Shown here piece after piece: positions 26,090 to 35,482 of a stretch of 64,000 bases of DNA. Numbering within the stretch: the stretch's first letter is position 1; every line of letters starts with the position of its first letter. Source of the stretch: Pseudotabrizicola algicola (lineage in GTDB: Bacteria; Pseudomonadota; Alphaproteobacteria; Rhodobacterales; Rhodobacteraceae); the NCBI RefSeq assembly GCF_010915705.1, contig NZ_JAAIKE010000003.1:310001-374000 (forward strand), in the 5' to 3' direction. The translations under genes and the position numbers were made by a program. The notes under the pieces were generated by a model. It searched no databases and had not been told where the DNA came from. It saw only the letters and a program-made list of their open reading frames with translations.

Positions 26090-26817
26090 TCCGCGTCGAT
26101 GATCTGACGGTCCGCTACGGCCCCTCGACCGTGCTGCACAACGTCGGCTTTGCCGTGGCGCAGGGCGAAAGTTTTGCCCTCGTGGGCGAAAGCGGCTCGG
26201 GCAAATCGACCATCCTCAAGGCACTGTCCGGTCAGGTGGATGACTGGTCGGGGCAGATGACGGTGGGCGGGCAACCCGTCACCCGCTCGCGCAGCCGCGC
26301 ACAGGCCGCGCAGGTGCAGATGGTGTTTCAGGACCCCTACGGCAGCCTGCACCCGCGCCGCACCGTCGATGATGCCCTGTCCGAACCGCTCGCCATCCAC
26401 GGCCTGCCCGACCGCGACGCCCGCGTGCTGGCCATGCTCGATGCCGTGGGGCTGGCGCGGCGCTTCCGCTTCCGGCTGCCGCACCAGTTGTCAGGGGGGC
26501 AACGGCAACGCGTGGCGATTGCCCGTGCGCTGATGCTGTCCCCCAAGGTCTTGCTGCTCGACGAACCCACCAGCGCGCTGGATGTCTCGGTGCAGGCCGA
26601 AATCCTGAACCTTCTCAAACGGCTGCGTGCCGAACAGGGGCTGACCTTCCTGCTGGTCACCCATGATCTGCCGGTCGTGTCCTTTCTCTGCGACCGTCTG
26701 GCGGTGCTTCGGGCGGGGCGGGTGGTAGAAACCGCCGATGTCGCCGCCCTGCGCGGCCGCGCCCTGACCAGCGACTATGGCCGCGAACTGCTGGCCCGCT
26801 CCGAAGGCATGGCCTGA
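26086..26817 (+). CDS. ABC transporter ATP-binding protein, DppF-like
   Basis: A 243-aa second ATPase. Walker A is GESGSGKSTILKAL, the signature is LSGGQRQRVAIARAL, and Walker B is VLLLDEPTSALD. It is shorter than typical DppF because it lacks most of the C-terminal oligopeptide extension. The ATG at 26086 overlaps the DppD-like stop as ATGA; an upstream open stretch in the same frame lies within the previous gene. Confidence 0.93.
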   Translation: MIRVDDLTVRYGPSTVLHNVGFAVAQGESFALVGESGSGKSTILKALSGQVDDWSGQMTVGGQPVTRSRSRAQAAQVQMVFQDPYGSLHPRRTVDDALSEPLAIHGLPDRDARVLAMLDAVGLARRFRFRLPHQLSGGQRQRVAIARALMLSPKVLLLDEPTSALDVSVQAEILNLLKRLRAEQGLTFLLVTHDLPVVSFLCDRLAVLRAGRVVETADVAALRGRALTSDYGRELLARSEGMA

Positions 26818-27188
26818 CAGGGCCTCTGTCCCCTCCGGCGCATGATCCGCGCCTTGGCGGGGCAGGGGGGCAGGGGGGCAAACCGTTGCGCGCCGCCCTT
26901 GCGGGCGGTGTCGGCACAGTCCCTTGCGCGGTCCGCGCGGCCAAGGCGGTGCCGCGCGGGCGGCGAAAGCGCCAGACAGGCGCACGGGGCGGGTTCAAGA
27001 CGCAGGGCCGAACCGCGCACGCATGCGGCCAACCTCGCAAACGTCTTAACAACACATGAATCCCCGTTGGCTAACCCGTTGATTTTGCTTGCGCCGTGCG
27101 CGTGTAACACAGCGGGGACAGTGGCTGCCTCTTGCATCCGCGCCGCTGTCCCGCTAACCCAGAACCGCATCATCCAAGGGGAAGCAAG
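26818..27188. other. Intergenic region upstream of pheS
   Basis: No gene is supported in these 371 bases. There is a short stem, CCGCCC-ttgc-GGGCGG, near 26895-26911 without a T run. A plausible promoter for pheS, TTGATT (27079-27084) and TGTAAC (27103-27108) with an 18-base spacer, lies 80 bases before the start codon. No clear leader peptide with phenylalanine codons was found. Confidence 0.45.
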
Positions 27189-28268
27189 ATGGACCTGACC
27201 AACCTTCGGGGCAAGTATATCGAGGCCGTGGCCGGGGCGTCGAGCGAGGCCGCGCTGGAAGAGGTCCGGCTGGCGGCCCTTGGCAAGAAGGGCGAGATTT
27301 CGGCCCTGATGGCCACCCTTGGCAAGATGGACCCCGAGGCACGCAAGGCCGCAGGGGCCGCGATGAACCTCCTGCGGGACGAGATCGACGCCGCCCTGCG
27401 CGCCCGCAAGGCCGCCCTCTCGGACGCGGCCCTCGATGCCCGGCTGCGGGCCGAGTGGCTGGACGTGACGCTCCCTGCCCGCCCCCGCCCGCGCGGCACC
27501 ATCCACCCCGTCAGCCAGGTGATGGAAGAGCTGACCGCCATCTTCGCCGACATGGGCTTTTCCGTGGCCGAGGGCCCGCAGGTCGAGAGCGACTGGTATA
27601 ACTTCGACGCCCTCAACATCCCCCCCGAGCATCCGGCCCGGCAAGAGCATGACACCTTCTTCATGCACCGCGACCCGAACGACCCGCGCCCGCCCCACGT
27701 GCTGCGCACCCACACCAGCCCGGTGCAGATCCGGGCGGTGGTGGATCAGGGCGTTCCCCTGCGCGTCATCGCCCCGGGCCGCGTCTACCGGATGGACATG
27801 GACCAGACCCACACCCCGATGTTCCATCAGGTCGAAGGCATCGCCATCGACCGCGACATCAGCATGGCCAACCTGAAGTGGACGCTGGAAGAGTTCTGCC
27901 GCGCCTTCTTCGAGGTGGACAAGGTAGAGTTGCGCTTCCGTGCCTCGCATTTCCCCTTCACCGAACCCTCGGCCGAGGTCGATATCCGCTACTCCAACGT
28001 CGGCGGCCAGCTTCGCATCGGCGAGGGCGACAAGTGGATGGAAATCCTCGGGTCCGGCATGATGCACCCCAAGGTTCTGGCCGCGGCCGGCGTGGACCCG
28101 AATGAATGGCAGGGCTTTGCGTTCGGGGTGGGGATCGACCGGATTGCCATGCTCAAATATGGCATCCCCGATCTGCGCGCCTTTTTCGAATCCGATCTGC
28201 GCTGGCTGCGCCATTACGGATTCTCGGCGCTCGACATGCCCGATCTGGCAGGCGGCCTGAGCCGCTAG
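27189..28268 (+). CDS. pheS: Phenylalanyl-tRNA synthetase alpha subunit
   Basis: A 359-aa catalytic subunit of the tetrameric class II enzyme. The N-terminal coiled coil precedes the class II core: [66 protein letters not shown] and the motif 3 region [17 protein letters not shown]. The ATG at 27189 follows AAGGGGAAG. The beta subunit gene lies 312 bases downstream, with a small gene on the opposite strand between them. Confidence 0.98.
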   Translation: MDLTNLRGKYIEAVAGASSEAALEEVRLAALGKKGEISALMATLGKMDPEARKAAGAAMNLLRDEIDAALRARKAALSDAALDARLRAEWLDVTLPARPRPRGTIHPVSQVMEELTAIFADMGFSVAEGPQVESDWYNFDALNIPPEHPARQEHDTFFMHRDPNDPRPPHVLRTHTSPVQIRAVVDQGVPLRVIAPGRVYRMDMDQTHTPMFHQVEGIAIDRDISMANLKWTLEEFCRAFFEVDKVELRFRASHFPFTEPSAEVDIRYSNVGGQLRIGEGDKWMEILGSGMMHPKVLAAAGVDPNEWQGFAFGVGIDRIAMLKYGIPDLRAFFESDLRWLRHYGFSALDMPDLAGGLSR

Positions 28269-28423
28269 CCGCGCTCGATCGGCTGCACCAGTATTTCCGC
28301 GACGGTCTGAAATCCTTGTGCGGCAAGCACAAAGCACAGGGCGGCGATCCCGATCATCAGGATGAGAAGCCAGGAATGTCTGGCCTTGTGGTTCTTGGGT
28401 TTGGTGAGCATCGGGTCCATCAT
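28265..28423 (-). CDS. Small single-pass membrane protein
   Basis: A 52-aa protein of unknown function with a basic N terminus ([13 protein letters not shown]) and one membrane helix ([20 protein letters not shown]). Its stop overlaps the pheS stop by four bases from the other strand. The ribosome site (AGGGG) is weak. An ATG four codons in is another possible start. I include it because the basic-then-hydrophobic pattern is unlikely by chance, but it is only moderately certain. Confidence 0.6.
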   Translation of the reverse strand: MMDPMLTKPKNHKARHSWLLILMIGIAALCFVLAAQGFQTVAEILVQPIERG

Positions 28424-28580
28424 GCCCCTGTGTCTAGCGGACCGGTTCAGCAAGATTGTGGCGAACTGCACGCTGGTGGCGCGACAACCCGTTTCCATCC
28501 CGGAAACCCCCGCCGCGCCGCTTCCCCTCTGCGCGGCTTTGCGATAAGGCCGAAACCAAGATATCCAAGGGACGAACGCG

Positions 28581-30989
28581 ATGAAATTCACCCTCTCCTG
28601 GCTCAAGGACCACCTCGACACCGAGGCTTCGCTTGATGACATCCTCTATGCCCTGACCGATCTGGGTCTCGAAGTGGAAGAGGTGGTGAACCCCGCCGCC
28701 AAACTGGCCCCCTTTACCATCGCCAAGGTGCTGGAAGCGACGCAGCATCCCGATGCCGACCGTCTGCGCGTCTGCCGCGTGCTGACGGATGAAGGCGAAA
28801 AGCAGATCGTCTGCGGAGCGCCCAATGCACGGGCGGGCATCACGGTGGTGCTGTGCAAACCGGGCGACTATGTGCCGGGCATCGACACCACCTTGGGCGT
28901 CGGCAAGATCCGCGGCGTTGAGTCGCACGGCATGATGGCGTCGGAGCGGGAGCTGGAGCTTTCGGACGAGCATAACGGCATCATCGAATTGCCCTCGGGC
29001 GAGGTGGGCGACAAGTTCACCGATTGGCTTGCCTCGAACCGCCCCGGCACCGTGGACCCGATGATCCATATCAAGATCACGCCGAACCGGCCCGATGCTT
29101 TGGGGGTGCGGGGCATTGCGCGCGATCTGGCCGCGCGCGGGCTTGGCACTCTGCGGCCGCTGGATATTCCGCTGATCGAAGGGCAGTTCGATTGCCCCGT
29201 GGCGGTCCGGATCGATCCCGCGCTGAAGGCCAAGGGGTGCCCGCATTTCGCGGGACGGCTTATCCGCGGCGTCACCAATGGCCCGTCGCCCGACTGGCTG
29301 CAGCAGCGGCTCAAGGCCATCGGTCTGCGTCCGATTTCGGCGCTTGTCGACATCACCAACTATTTCACCTTCGGTCTTGGCCGCCCGCTGCACGTTTTTG
29401 ACGCCGCCAAGGTCAAGGGCGCGCTGCGGATCCATCCCGCCAAGGGCGACGAGACGTTTCTGGCGCTGGATGGCAAGACCTATGCATTGCGCGAAGGCAT
29501 GATGGCGATTTCCGACGATGCGGGGGTCGAGTCGCTCGCCGGGATCATGGGCGGAGAAGCTTCGGGCTGCACGCCGGAAACCACCGATGTCTTCCTTGAG
29601 TCCGCGTGGTGGGACCCGATCACCATCGCCGCCACGGGCCGCGCGCTGCGGATCAACTCCGATGCGCGCTACCGCTTTGAACGCGGCGTTGATCCGGCCT
29701 TCACCCTGCCGGGGCTCGACCTTGCTACGCAGATGGTGCTTGACCTGTGCGGCGGCACGCCCAGCCATCTTGCGCAGGACGGCGCGCCTCTGGACACCAC
29801 CCGCAGCTATCGGCTGGACCCTGCCCGCGTGATCAGCCTTGTCGGCATGGATATCCCCGAGGTCGAGCAGCGCGCCACACTGGAAGCCTTGGGCTTCACC
29901 CTTGCAGGTGACATGGCCACTCCGCCAAGCTGGCGACCCGATGTGCTGGGTGAGGCCGATCTGGTCGAAGAGGTGGCGCGCGTCGCGTCGCTGACCAAGC
30001 TGGTGGGCAAACCGCTGCCGCGTGTCGCGGCAGGTGTGCCGCGCCCCATCCTGACGCCCCTGCAGCAGCGCGAGCGGATCGCGCGGCGCACGATCGCGGC
30101 CTTGGGCTATAATGAATGCGTGACCTACAGCTTCATCGACGAAGCAGCGGCCAAGCTGTTTGGCGGCGGCACAGATGCCGTGCGGATCGACAACCCGATT
30201 TCTTCGGAGATGAGCCATCTGCGCCCCGACCTGCTGCCCGGCCTTCTGCGCGCCGCGGCCCGCAATCAGGCGCGCGGCTTCATGGATCTGGCGCTTGCCG
30301 AAATCGGCCCCACCTTCTTTGGCGGCGAACCCGGAGAGCAGCATCTGCACGCCACAGGCCTCCTTGTCGGCCACAGCGCCCCGCGTGATCCCTATGGCAG
30401 CCGCCGTCCGGTGGATGTGTTCGATGCCAAGGCCGATGTCGAGGCCGTGCTGGCCGCGCTTGGCGCGCCCGCGCGGGTCCAGATCAGCCGCAAGGTGGCC
30501 CCGTGGTGGCATCCGGGGCGGTCTGGCGTGATCGGGCTTGGCCCCAATGTCATGGCCACCTTTGGCGAGGTTCACCCCAAGGTGCTTGCCGAAATGGGCA
30601 TCAAGGGCGCGGCGGTGGCCTTTACCATCCAGGTCGCCAACATCCCGTTCCCCAAGACAAAAACCCCGACCCGTCCGGCGCTCGCGATCAGCGATCTGCA
30701 AGCGGTGGAACGCGATTTCGCCTTTGTCGTCGATAGCACGGTCGAAGCGCTTACGGCGGTGAATGCGGCGCTCGGGGCGGATAAGGCGCTGATCGAGTCG
30801 GTGCGCATCTTCGACCAGTTCACCGGTGACAAGGCCGAGGCGCAGATGGGGGCAGGCAAGAAATCCATCGCCCTGACCGTGCGCCTCCAGCCCACCGGCA
30901 AGACGCTGACCGAGGCCGAGATCGAGGCGGTGTCAGCCAAGGTCATCGATAAGGTGACCAAAGCCACGGGCGGCACCCTGCGCGCCTGA
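28581..30989 (+). CDS. pheT: Phenylalanyl-tRNA synthetase beta subunit
   Basis: An 802-aa subunit. The order is an N-terminal domain with the tRNA-binding OB fold (about 40-150, ATQHPDADRLRVCRV and QIVCGAPNARAG), the B3/B4 editing domain (about 210-380), and the B5 domain. The catalytic-like module follows (ALGYNECVTYSFID, NPISSEMSHLRPDLLPGLL), then the C-terminal anticodon-binding ferredoxin fold (AVERDFAFVVDSTVEAL). Full length. Ends at a strong hairpin. Confidence 0.98.
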   Translation: MKFTLSWLKDHLDTEASLDDILYALTDLGLEVEEVVNPAAKLAPFTIAKVLEATQHPDADRLRVCRVLTDEGEKQIVCGAPNARAGITVVLCKPGDYVPGIDTTLGVGKIRGVESHGMMASERELELSDEHNGIIELPSGEVGDKFTDWLASNRPGTVDPMIHIKITPNRPDALGVRGIARDLAARGLGTLRPLDIPLIEGQFDCPVAVRIDPALKAKGCPHFAGRLIRGVTNGPSPDWLQQRLKAIGLRPISALVDITNYFTFGLGRPLHVFDAAKVKGALRIHPAKGDETFLALDGKTYALREGMMAISDDAGVESLAGIMGGEASGCTPETTDVFLESAWWDPITIAATGRALRINSDARYRFERGVDPAFTLPGLDLATQMVLDLCGGTPSHLAQDGAPLDTTRSYRLDPARVISLVGMDIPEVEQRATLEALGFTLAGDMATPPSWRPDVLGEADLVEEVARVASLTKLVGKPLPRVAAGVPRPILTPLQQRERIARRTIAALGYNECVTYSFIDEAAAKLFGGGTDAVRIDNPISSEMSHLRPDLLPGLLRAAARNQARGFMDLALAEIGPTFFGGEPGEQHLHATGLLVGHSAPRDPYGSRRPVDVFDAKADVEAVLAALGAPARVQISRKVAPWWHPGRSGVIGLGPNVMATFGEVHPKVLAEMGIKGAAVAFTIQVANIPFPKTKTPTRPALAISDLQAVERDFAFVVDSTVEALTAVNAALGADKALIESVRIFDQFTGDKAEAQMGAGKKSIALTVRLQPTGKTLTEAEIEAVSAKVIDKVTKATGGTLRA

Positions 30990-31016
30990 CTGCGCAGACC
31001 GCACATCCAACTTTGA

Positions 31017-31046
31017 CGCCGCGCGGCCCGTGCCGCGCGGCGGTTT
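31017..31046. terminator. Hairpin between pheT and the DUF1523 gene
   Basis: A perfect 11-bp stem (31017-31027 with 31032-31042) with a CCGT loop, followed by GTTT on the plus strand. Positioned to end pheT and probably the convergent operon too. Confidence 0.7.
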
Positions 31047-31717
31047 CATTTGCGCGGTTTGCTGCGCCAGCTTGCCAGCCACGCCCAGAGGCTGCCAAAC
31101 ACCCCCTTGGCGCGGTCGCGCGCTGCGTCGGCCCGCGCATCGACTGCATCCCAAGTCTCGGCCACGTCCTCCAGCGCAGGGTCGATGGTGCGCTCGCGGA
31201 ATTGCAGCCAGACCCGCCGGATCATGAACAGCACAAAGGCAAGGAAGGTCAGGATCACGATGTTCAGCCAAGGGATCAGCGTCACATCGGGACCGGCCAC
31301 GCGCTTGATCGACACCGCATTCGGGAAGATGGTGAAGAACTGGTTGCGCCAGCCATAATGGCGCAGGGCCACCCATACGGGGGCCGCGTCGGTCGAAACC
31401 GCTTCCTTGGCCTGTGTCTGCAAGCCGAAACTGTTGATCTTGAAATAGGGCGGCCAGCCCCAGCCGGTATCTTCGTTGCGGTATTCCATCGTCCGGCCAT
31501 TCGGGTAGACCGCATTGATGAAGAACACATCGCGCGAAGTGGAATTGGCCATTCCCACCTCGGCGCGGCTCCAGAAAATCGAGTTGTCCCCGATGTCCAC
31601 GCGGCGGTTCTCGGTGCCGACGATCCGCACGATATCGGTTTGCGGCAGGGTGTAGTGCAAAAAGCCGAACACCAGCGTCGCCAGCATCAGCCAGAAGCCC
31701 CATTTCACATAACGCAT
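31046..31717 (-). CDS. DUF1523 family membrane protein
   Basis: A 223-aa protein. It has an N-terminal helix (YVKWGFWLMLATLVFGFLHY), a periplasmic-facing domain with the DUF1523 hallmarks RNEDTGWGWPPYFKINS, YGWRNQFFTIFPNAVSIKRV and LIPW, and a second helix (IVILTFLAFVLFMI). A charged cytoplasmic tail of about 55 residues ends in a basic patch. It is the last gene of the seven-gene minus-strand operon, which suggests that the ATPase system acts at the membrane. Function unknown. Confidence 0.85.
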   Translation of the reverse strand: MRYVKWGFWLMLATLVFGFLHYTLPQTDIVRIVGTENRRVDIGDNSIFWSRAEVGMANSTSRDVFFINAVYPNGRTMEYRNEDTGWGWPPYFKINSFGLQTQAKEAVSTDAAPVWVALRHYGWRNQFFTIFPNAVSIKRVAGPDVTLIPWLNIVILTFLAFVLFMIRRVWLQFRERTIDPALEDVAETWDAVDARADAARDRAKGVFGSLWAWLASWRSKPRK

Positions 31718-31724
31718 TGCCGCC

Positions 31725-31994
31725 TCACTGAAAGTTCAGGATGTAGAGCGTCACCACAACAGCAACGGCCGGGACGACGTAGATGAGCCACAGAAGCCGC
31801 TTCTTCAAGCCCCTGTCATAAATGGCCATGCCCTTTTCGATATAGGCGGCACGGTCCCCCGCAATGCCGCCCGCGTCGAAACGCTTTTCCAGCCGCTCGC
31901 GCCGGACGGACCGCAGGTAGACCCGCATGACCAGATAAACCACCGTCAGGGCGGCAAAACCGATGACCGCCAGCCTGACCCAGCCAAGGATCAT
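31725..31994 (-). CDS. Small two-helix membrane protein of the AAA operon
   Basis: An 89-aa protein with two hydrophobic segments (ILGWVRLAVIGFAALTVVYLVM and LLWLIYVVPAVAVVVTLYIL) flanking a charged loop of about 40 residues (RERLEKRFDAGG). The start at 31994 overlaps the upstream stop as ATGA. No family recognised. It probably inserts with both ends on the same side of the inner membrane. Confidence 0.8.
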   Translation of the reverse strand: MILGWVRLAVIGFAALTVVYLVMRVYLRSVRRERLEKRFDAGGIAGDRAAYIEKGMAIYDRGLKKRLLWLIYVVPAVAVVVTLYILNFQ

Positions 31995-33352
31995 GCCCGT
32001 CGCCCCTGTGCCTTGCCCCAAGGCCCGACCACCGGGCCCAGATCGCGCGCGGGGCGCGGCTCGGGGCGGCTGCGTTCATCCATGCCGGGTTCGGGGCCGA
32101 ACAGCGCCGCACGCGCCCCCTGCTTGTCGACCACATATTCCCGCACCAGAAACTCGGCGACATAGCGGCGCTTGCGCTCCGACCAGTGGGCATAGCTGGC
32201 GTAGAACAGCTCTTTGTGCACGATGAACATCTGGCGCACATCCAGCGGGGCCAGTTCCGACAGCAGCATGTTTACCAGATCGCGGTCCTTATGGGCGCGC
32301 GCCCGCAGCGTGTAGAAATAGGCCGGATGCTCGCTGGTGATGCGCGGCCAAGGTCCGCCCGCCTCGATCCAGCGCAAAAGCGCCGCAAGCCCCTGAAACT
32401 CGGGCGGCAGGGCATCCCCCAGCCGATGTGCGAGGGCGCGCAATTCCGTGCGACGCGCATCGCCGATTTCCAGCCCCAGCCGGTCCGCCGCTTCCACCAG
32501 AATGAAATCCATCTTCTGCCGGATCACCGCCGCCGCATCCATCCCCCGCGCCTGCACGATGGGTTCGACCAGCTGGTTGCGCTCCAGCCAGTCGGCAACC
32601 TGGTTGCGCTGGGTCAGATCGAACACCTGCGAGATCGGCACCGCGCCCAAACTCTCGCGCGGCATCGCGGCAATCAGCGCCGGGCTGGGCAGATCGCGGA
32701 ACACATACAGCCCGCCAAAATGGCTGGTCCAGAAATTCGGCTGCTCGAAGGCCATCTGCGGCAGATGGATCGGCACCCGCGTCACATCTCCGGTGCGCTT
32801 TGCAAGACCGATCATCTCGGCGATCAGCAGATCATCGCGCCAGCCATCCGGCTCGGTGCGGAACCGCTCGATCAGGGCGGCCAGCTTGCCCGCATCCGCC
32901 ACGTGCCCGCCGATGGTATCCGCCTCGACCGTGATCCGGCGGATGTCCAAGAGCTTGGCGGGCGTCGAGATTTCATAGACCGAGTTCTGCAAGGACCCCG
33001 CCACCGCATCCCGCGCGGTCAGCGCGAAAAGCTGCGCCTCGTTTGTTTCGATGAATTGCCGGATGATCCCGCGACTGGTCGAGAATTTCGAGTTGAGCAA
33101 CGGCGCATTCTTTTGCGCCGTGGTCAGCAGGATGAATTGCCGGTTGGCCCCCTTGGGGTTGAGGTAAAGATCATCCCCCAGTTCCGCCCCGATTTCCGGC
33201 GAATAGCCGGAAATGTCGATGTGAAAATCCGGCAGCGTCGTCTCGCGCCCGCATAGATGCTTCATCGCCCGTTTGTACCGCTCGACAAGGGCGGGCGAGC
33301 TGACCTCGACCAGATTGCCAAACATCAGGCCGTTTTCGATGAGGCGTTTCAT
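31991..33352 (-). CDS. DUF6638-like protein of the AAA operon
   Basis: A 453-aa soluble protein. The start at 33352 overlaps the stop of the 65-aa gene as ATGA; the open frame upstream lies in the neighbours. Conserved-looking blocks are HIDISGYSPEIGAELGDDLY, NRQFILLTTAQKNAPLLN, SQVFDLTQRNQVADWLERN and ARAHKDRDLVNMLLSELAPLD. The last 40 residues are Pro/Arg-rich and probably disordered. I believe it matches DUF6638 but cannot confirm this; no enzymatic motif is evident. Confidence 0.8.
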   Translation of the reverse strand: MKRLIENGLMFGNLVEVSSPALVERYKRAMKHLCGRETTLPDFHIDISGYSPEIGAELGDDLYLNPKGANRQFILLTTAQKNAPLLNSKFSTSRGIIRQFIETNEAQLFALTARDAVAGSLQNSVYEISTPAKLLDIRRITVEADTIGGHVADAGKLAALIERFRTEPDGWRDDLLIAEMIGLAKRTGDVTRVPIHLPQMAFEQPNFWTSHFGGLYVFRDLPSPALIAAMPRESLGAVPISQVFDLTQRNQVADWLERNQLVEPIVQARGMDAAAVIRQKMDFILVEAADRLGLEIGDARRTELRALAHRLGDALPPEFQGLAALLRWIEAGGPWPRITSEHPAYFYTLRARAHKDRDLVNMLLSELAPLDVRQMFIVHKELFYASYAHWSERKRRYVAEFLVREYVVDKQGARAALFGPEPGMDERSRPEPRPARDLGPVVGPWGKAQGRRA

Positions 33353-33546
33353 TGCTTTCCTTCGTGATGCTGAACGAAGGCCAAGACAGAGCCATAGTGC
33401 TCTTTGACGTGCTTTTGTTGTGAAATCATCATCCTGGAGCCACGCTCCGGCCAGTTGTGCGCCTCGAACATTGCCGTTGTGCTGCCATGGTTTTCTTTGG
33501 CGATCCGGGCGATTGCCTTTGCGTCCCAGCCGGGTTCGTGTGCCAT
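33349..33546 (-). CDS. 65-aa protein of the AAA operon
   Basis: A small soluble protein of unknown function, rich in His, Lys and Glu (GWDAKAIARIAKENHGS, SQQKHVKEHYGSVLAFVQHH). Start ATG 33546, or GTG 33549 overlapping the ATPase stop as GTGA; GAGGGCAAGGGG precedes both. Its stop overlaps the next start by ATGA, so it is translated in step with the operon. It could be an adaptor of the ATPase, but that is only a guess from position. Confidence 0.75.
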   Translation of the reverse strand: MAHEPGWDAKAIARIAKENHGSTTAMFEAHNWPERGSRMMISQQKHVKEHYGSVLAFVQHHEGKQ

Positions 33547-35474
33547 CACCCCTTGCCCTCCAGATAACGCCGCTTAGCCTCCTCGTTGCGCTGGTAGTCG
33601 CGCAGCATGCCTTCGATCGCCACCTCGTCCGATTTGTCGGCATAGCGGAATTCGCTGTCGGCGTAACGGTTGACCTCCTGGATCACCATGTCCACCGTGA
33701 TCGGGGTCATCAGGCTGCGGATCATCGCCAGCTTGTCGTCATAGGGTTTGAACAGGAACAGGTCCGGCTTTTCCATCCAGTCATCGGGCAGTTCGAAATC
33801 CATCGCCCGCACCTTCACCGCATCGGTGATGTTCTTGATGGCGCGGCCGGTGAAACGCGGGTCGGCTTCCTGAATGGCCTTCAGATAGCGACCGATCCTG
33901 GCGATGGTGTCCAGCGGCCCGATTTCTGCCGTGACCTTGTCCCAGACCTTGACAAGCCCGTCTTCATGCGGGCGGGAATGGCCCTCGAAACTCGCGGCGA
34001 CGGCCTTCCTGATTTCCTGTGCCGCGAACAAATCGTGGTCTCCCAAGGGGATGGAATGGTTCTTCCCCAGCAGCAGCGACAGGATGTCGATGTAATCCTC
34101 GCGCGTCTGCGGCCCGTCGACCAGAAAGCGCGCCCCCGCCCGCTGGCGCAGGGCATCATCCACATTTTCGGGAAAGTTGGAAAACATGCCGAAGGTGCAG
34201 TTGCCGCGCACCACGGTGCCAGCTCCCGCAAAGGCCTGCATGAACACAGCTGTCACCTCTTGCTGGCCCGCGCTCGATTGCCGGTCCCCCCGCTTGCCCG
34301 CCACCTGATCGATATCGTCAATGGTGCCGAAGCCGATCACCGCAGGGTCCAGCACCGCATCGATAAAGGCCTTGGCGTTCTGGCCGGATTTGCCCTGATA
34401 GCTGTCGATCTGGTCGATGCTGAAATTCTGATAGCGGAACGGATAGCCCGCGACCGTGCAGTAATCGTTCAGAAGTCCCGCCATCATCTGGATCAGCGTG
34501 GTCTTGCCGGTGCCGGGTTTGCCATCCCCCATGAAGGTGAAGATAAAGCCGCCCAGTTCCGCAAAAGGGTTCAGGCGGCGTTCAAAATCATAGGCCATCA
34601 GCATCTTGGCCAGCCGCAGCGACTGGTATTTGGCAATGTGATTGCCCACCACCTCATGCGGTTTCTTGAAGGTCATCGTCAGCGCGCCGCCTTTGGCAGC
34701 GCGGGCCGGTTTGAAGCCCGCGATGGTCAGCCCGTCTGCCTCTACCTTCCAGCTTGCGCCGGTAAATGCCTCGAGGCGGGGGGCAGTCTGGGCACGCAGG
34801 GCGACCTTTTCCATCACCGTTTCGGCAAAGGCGGCGACGGTGGCGGCAAGGCGCGTGTCGTCGCTGGCATGCAGCGCAATGTCCTGATCGAGCTCCCACA
34901 GCGCGCCTTGCAGGGCGAGGGGGGCGTTGTCGGTCAGCACCTCATCCACCGCGCCCACCTCTACGCTGGCGGTGCCCAGATGCGGGGCCAGAAGGAAGGC
35001 GGTCGCATTGGCAAAGGTGTAAAGGCACAGCAACGCTTCGGCACCAAGAAGGTCGGTGAATTCGGCGCGGCGCAGGTCGGGCAGGCGGCCTTCAAGATTG
35101 GCCTTTTTCAGCTCGCCCAAGGGCGATTGCGCGGCAAAGGTCTCGCCCATGGCAAGCGCGATCGCAAGCGCGCGGCGCAGCGCATGCAGCACCGAGGCTT
35201 GCGCGGGCGAGAGCAGACCGTCAGAGCCGGATTCGACCCGCTCCACGATGCGCACGCCACCGGGCCGCGCGGTCGGGCGGGTGACCAGACCGGGCGTGGT
35301 CGACCGAAACCGCGGACGGCTGCCCAGCCCGGGCGAGCGCTCTTCCACCCTGTCGGGTGTCATCGCCTTGCCGAGGCGCGGCGCGTGGTCAAATCCGGTC
35401 AAGAGGGCAAGCGCCGCGTCATACTGCGCGCGGATCGTCTCCTCTTTCAGTTCCATCGTGTCGCGTGTCGACAT
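33546..35474 (-). CDS. AAA+ family ATPase of an uncharacterised operon
   Basis: A 642-aa protein. The first 250 residues are a family-specific N-terminal region with a low-complexity Pro/Arg stretch. The AAA+ core follows: Walker A GDGKPGTGKTTLI with Lys324, Walker B FGTIDDID with Asp386/Asp387, and a sensor-1-like GMFSNFPENVDDAL. The arginines in LRQRAGARFLVDGP are arginine-finger candidates. About 200 further residues contain a helical lid (RFTGRAIKNITDAVKVRAMD) and a charged tail. The start at 35474 follows AGGGGGC. It is the only energy-using protein of the operon, so it probably drives remodelling of a partner encoded beside it. Confidence 0.88.
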   Translation of the reverse strand: MSTRDTMELKEETIRAQYDAALALLTGFDHAPRLGKAMTPDRVEERSPGLGSRPRFRSTTPGLVTRPTARPGGVRIVERVESGSDGLLSPAQASVLHALRRALAIALAMGETFAAQSPLGELKKANLEGRLPDLRRAEFTDLLGAEALLCLYTFANATAFLLAPHLGTASVEVGAVDEVLTDNAPLALQGALWELDQDIALHASDDTRLAATVAAFAETVMEKVALRAQTAPRLEAFTGASWKVEADGLTIAGFKPARAAKGGALTMTFKKPHEVVGNHIAKYQSLRLAKMLMAYDFERRLNPFAELGGFIFTFMGDGKPGTGKTTLIQMMAGLLNDYCTVAGYPFRYQNFSIDQIDSYQGKSGQNAKAFIDAVLDPAVIGFGTIDDIDQVAGKRGDRQSSAGQQEVTAVFMQAFAGAGTVVRGNCTFGMFSNFPENVDDALRQRAGARFLVDGPQTREDYIDILSLLLGKNHSIPLGDHDLFAAQEIRKAVAASFEGHSRPHEDGLVKVWDKVTAEIGPLDTIARIGRYLKAIQEADPRFTGRAIKNITDAVKVRAMDFELPDDWMEKPDLFLFKPYDDKLAMIRSLMTPITVDMVIQEVNRYADSEFRYADKSDEVAIEGMLRDYQRNEEAKRRYLEGKG

Positions 35475-35482
35475 ATTGCCCC

